This document shows, one piece after another, positions 60,601 through 64,000 of a stretch of 64,000 nucleotides of DNA. The DNA comes from Stercorarius parasiticus (Eukaryota; Chordata; Aves; Charadriiformes; Stercorariidae). The stretch spans positions 62,001 through 126,000 of the forward strand of contig VWZL01001369.1 of NCBI GenBank assembly GCA_013396915.1. Direction: 5' to 3'. The translations under genes were made by a program, and so were the position numbers. Each line of letters opens with the position of its first letter. Positions within the stretch are counted from its first letter, which is position 1. The notes under the pieces are model-generated. The model saw nothing but the letters and a program-made list of their open reading frames with translations. It did no database searches and was not told where the DNA came from.

Positions 60601-63600
60601 TCTTTTTTAAAGCTACAGTCATGTTTAACATACATACCATTCTTGTGAAAAAGCAAAAATTAAATATCATTTTTTTCCCTAATTCTAATATATTGGAAAA
60701 CCAAATAAGAACGAAACTACTTCCTATCCTTCTAAGTACTATTGCTCAGTTTACAAAAAAAGAAAAAGAGACAGTAAAAGCTATCCTAAAAAAAAAAAAA
60801 GCAACGATACCAGAGACAAAAGCAGAGAATTGTGCACTGTGAAGTAGCTACTGACACTGCAACAAGGTCTGTACAGCTCTGACATAAGCACCACGTTGCA
60901 AGTGCCTGTAAAGCATCCACAGTAGATACCAACATTTTGAAAGCAGACCATGAGTTGTCTCATGGGATTTTGTTGGTTTAGGCTCCAGTTCTTAATAAAC
61001 CATGGCTGTTGGACTCCTAACTGAAGTGCATGTGATGGTGTCGTTGTTCTTTCAAGGAAAAAACTCAGCAAGGGCTATTCACTAACTAATATTCATTCCA
61101 ATGTGTCCTTCCTCCCTTTAATTTGATTATTTATTTAGATGTTTTATACAGGCTCCTAATCTATGTAGATTCACCAGAAAATGAAGATCTATCTGTCCAG
61201 AAGAGGAGAAACAACCAGTCTCACCCATGACACCCTTGTCTCACGCAAACAAGGGGACACAAAAATGTAATGCTTCTTTTTTTGTCCAAGTGAGCGCTTC
61301 ACCCACGTGCCTCTAGGTGAAATTAAGCAGACAACCACGAAACCCGAGTGGTTTCCAGTCCCACAGTCAGGAGTAGTGTGAGGCTGGGTTTACCGGTACA
61401 CACGGGAGAGATGGAGACAAGATAACAAAACCAGGCCAAAGGCAGTGGTGTAGTTTCCTGCACTGCATACTTATTACCTGCGTGATTTAAACCCCTCTTA
61501 GAAGAAGTCTCAGTATTAGCATGAGGAAGCTTGTGGTATACTCCTGTTTCCTTACTCCATGTCTATTGATAATGTGCCTCTTACCCTACACACAGGGTCC
61601 GACTGCCATTTTCGGTGCCGGCCGTGGGGTGCTGCTGGGTTCGGGTCTGGCAGAGCCCGCACCCCACTCTGTCGCCCGGGACTGGGTCCTCCAGCAGGGG
61701 ATGTCTGCATTCCTGGCCAGGGTTTGGCAGGTTCAGACCAGGCCAGGCTGGGGAGGAGTTAGTCGAGTGCTGGTAAGGGCGAGTGACGCACCCACCTCTG
61801 ATGGAGAACACTCCTCGCTGTCCCATGCCAACACAGACGGGTTCCTTCGGGTTTGGCAACCCTGTTTAACCTTGCGCTGGAGCAGAGCGGGTGAATGCTC
61901 AGACTGCTGTAACTGAGTCTCAGCTGGGCACCAACCAACAGCAGAGAGGCAGTTGAGAAAACAGACTATTAGCATCCTTCACCTCTGGCTACTGGAGTTA
62001 CCACACAGCTCACCATTCATAATATAGTTCATACATAGGATTGGGCTTGCTCAGGAGAGCACACTCTTGGAAAATGAAAGCATCAAGAATAATGACTGAG
62101 GTTCAGGAGATACAACTGGATGCCTGGTTCTTCCATAAGTGTAGGCCCGCAGTGTCACTCTATCCTGTGAACATTATGTTCCTTCCCACCTCACACTATG
62201 GACTGTTCTGAGAGGGGGGCATTAACCCAAAACAACTCTCATGCTACGTGGCTCACATATCCTCCAGGCTGGAGCTGGTTCTCCCCTCGCCAGCTCAGAG
62301 CCCACAGGCCACAACTACGAGCCCTCCCAAACACAAACTGTTTTGCATTAAGTTTTATTTTGCACTAGGTTTTTTTTTTTAAGATTATCTCAAGTCACAC
62401 CATATGTAGGAGTATAGATGTATGCATTTCTCATTAACTTTGTAGAACTGGATTTCAGGCCAGAGGCACTCTTTCAGTAATCCTCCACCTTTTTTTTTTT
62501 TTATTTACAACATTTTGCATTGTTCACAACAGATTGTTCAAACGTAGCAAACATTTTTATACTAATTTTTCTAGAACAAATAGTATGGAATATACAAATA
62601 GGTATCAAGGTTTACTTGCCACATGAATGTACTCACTCCTCAGTAACGTTACTGTAGGTTGCTCCTGCGCAATTTCAGTTCGACAGAGCACCAACAAATT
62701 TTATTGCTAAATCAATATCTCCTTTGAAAATGCTCAAATGTGGCTTGTATTTAGCCATTTCCAGTATGTACTGTAACATACAGTAATCACCTTTGTAAAC
62801 ACTGCTTTTATTCATGGTTTATAACCAGTGAACATTTTATATTTAACAAATGGTTAAATGTACATTAGTAGTGCATTAACCACTATGCTTTAGCTTTGAT
62901 AATTTAGGTCACTTACAAACATATAACAGCAAAGCATTAAAGATGATTTCATTAGAAATGTAAGACCTCTGTTTAATCAATGATAACACACCATCACTTA
63001 CTTTCTTTTCTGAACACTAGACTGTAACAAATCCTGCCATTCATGCAAAATTTGAAATGATAGTAAGACTAAAAATCATGAAAATAATATCACATACTGG
63101 AAGCCGATTAGCTTCCACTAAGAACCTAAGAAGAAAAGTACATCATTAGATTGGGGTATATTCTCTGATGAACTTGCAACATGGATACAAAATACAGAGA
63201 CATTATTCAAGAAAAGATTATCTATTAACCTTTCATTATTAGTAGGTATTTTATTAAGAAACAAGTAATTTTTTGTATTTCAATCCTCTTAAATAGACAC
63301 TTTTAAGTCTCTCTAAAAATCATCCCTAGTCTGAAAAACATCTTAAAAATCAAACAAAACCAATAAGTTCTAAATAGATACAGCATCATCTTCATCTTTG
63401 GCTTGCATTTTTATTCTTAAAAAAAAAAACAACCAGGGAAAATCTGGCTGCTTTTTGCCCATTTACATGCTTACATACAGCTGGAAAAGCTCTGAGCAGC
63501 ACATGAAACACTGGAGAGACCTTTGCAGATGCAGAAAGACATCAGTCCGTCCATTTACGTGGGGGCTCACACACACATGCCCATTTTTGCCGTGAGAAGG

Positions 63601-64000
63601 ACAGAAGAGTTAAAAAGGCTTAGTCTGCAACAAATTCAACTTCCTCCAGACTTCCAAAGCCCCTGCTTAACAGCTGATTTTACCAACTCTTTATTAAAGA
63701 GATAATGATGCTAAATAAAACCAACTATGGGCCCCATCCATAGCCCAATGAAGTAAATGCAAAGACTCTCTTTAGCTCCATCAGGCATTAGACAAAGTTC
63801 TAGCTGATTCTGAACAACCTGTTCAAATGCCCCAGGCAACAGGAGCCATGCTTTAGTACCACCTTCCAGTCCCCCCAATGCCATACTTTTGCTCAATCAC
63901 CAGAGAACAAAACAGGAAGGGTTTAACAAATGTAGTTCATCTATATAGGACCATAGAGTTAACTAGGGAGTTTATGTCTTGTCTAAAGCAAATTCCATTA

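Larger units (their letters stand above)
52011..64000 (-). other. Intron of longer PDE4D isoforms upstream of the PDE4D6 exon
   Basis: No UCR1 or early-UCR2 exon was found here, so the preceding shared exon must lie outside the window. The contents are the ancient LINE fragment, the minus-strand CR1, the hairpin at 56424, a GC-rich patch at about 61,590-61,890, and long T- or A-runs (52,031-52,055 and 62,370). Otherwise it is AT-rich and featureless. Confidence 0.75.

Noticed and set aside
52011..64000. Possible early-UCR2 exon of the longer PDE4D isoforms
   Set aside because: I looked on the minus strand for the conserved LDWCLDQLETLQTRHS segment and found nothing resembling it, so it is assumed to lie outside the window.

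Overview
This is vertebrate nuclear DNA, almost certainly from a bird. Two things support that. The dispersed repeats are avian-type CR1 LINE 3' ends, recognisable by the GGTTGGAA..GACCTT..TTCCAACCC signature and the terminal ATTCTATGAT repeats. The only gene I can recognise is a spliced vertebrate gene, PDE4D (cAMP-specific 3',5'-cyclic phosphodiesterase 4D), which lies on the Z chromosome in birds. The window has four single-base N gaps (6785, 16715, 36690, 48242), as expected of a draft assembly. I see no prokaryotic operons, CRISPR arrays, rRNA or tRNA genes.

Layout. Positions 1 to about 26,200 form a relatively GC-rich, gene-poor stretch downstream of PDE4D. It holds three CR1 copies, at 6415-7217 (internally rearranged), 15551-15994 and 20051-20130. 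It also holds one sharp CpG-island-like patch near 2640-2830 and a mass of short chance reading frames. Around 26,200 the sequence turns AT-rich, and the PDE4D 3' untranslated region (minus strand) occupies roughly 26,910-31,132. From 31,133 to 51,482, ten minus-strand coding exons rebuild an uninterrupted 516-residue protein matching the super-short isoform PDE4D6. The isoform-specific first exon (16 residues) is followed by the end of UCR2, the whole catalytic domain and the PDE4D C-terminal tail. From 51,483 to 64,000 the sequence is the 5' leader and candidate promoter of that short isoform, then intron of the longer PDE4D isoforms. That intron contains an old LINE reverse-transcriptase fragment (about 54,740-55,150) and a minus-strand CR1 (57,264-57,695). 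I did not find the exons for UCR1 or the first part of UCR2 and assume they lie beyond the right-hand edge.

How the parts work together. The nine shared exons encode the machinery common to all PDE4D isoforms. These are the metal-binding HNxxH and HD motifs, the distal metal aspartate, the invariant purine-clamp glutamine, an ERK docking site and phosphorylation site, and an acidic C-terminus. The exon at 51,435 and the DNA just upstream allow transcription to start inside the gene and give a UCR1-less enzyme. Splice phases agree at every junction and no frameshift or internal stop was found. The most informative details are a GC-AG intron, a tyrosine at the UCR2 position where human PDE4D has phenylalanine, the preserved PDE4D6 exon, and a CR1 carrying an inverted copy of part of itself. 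I found no wholly new biological system.
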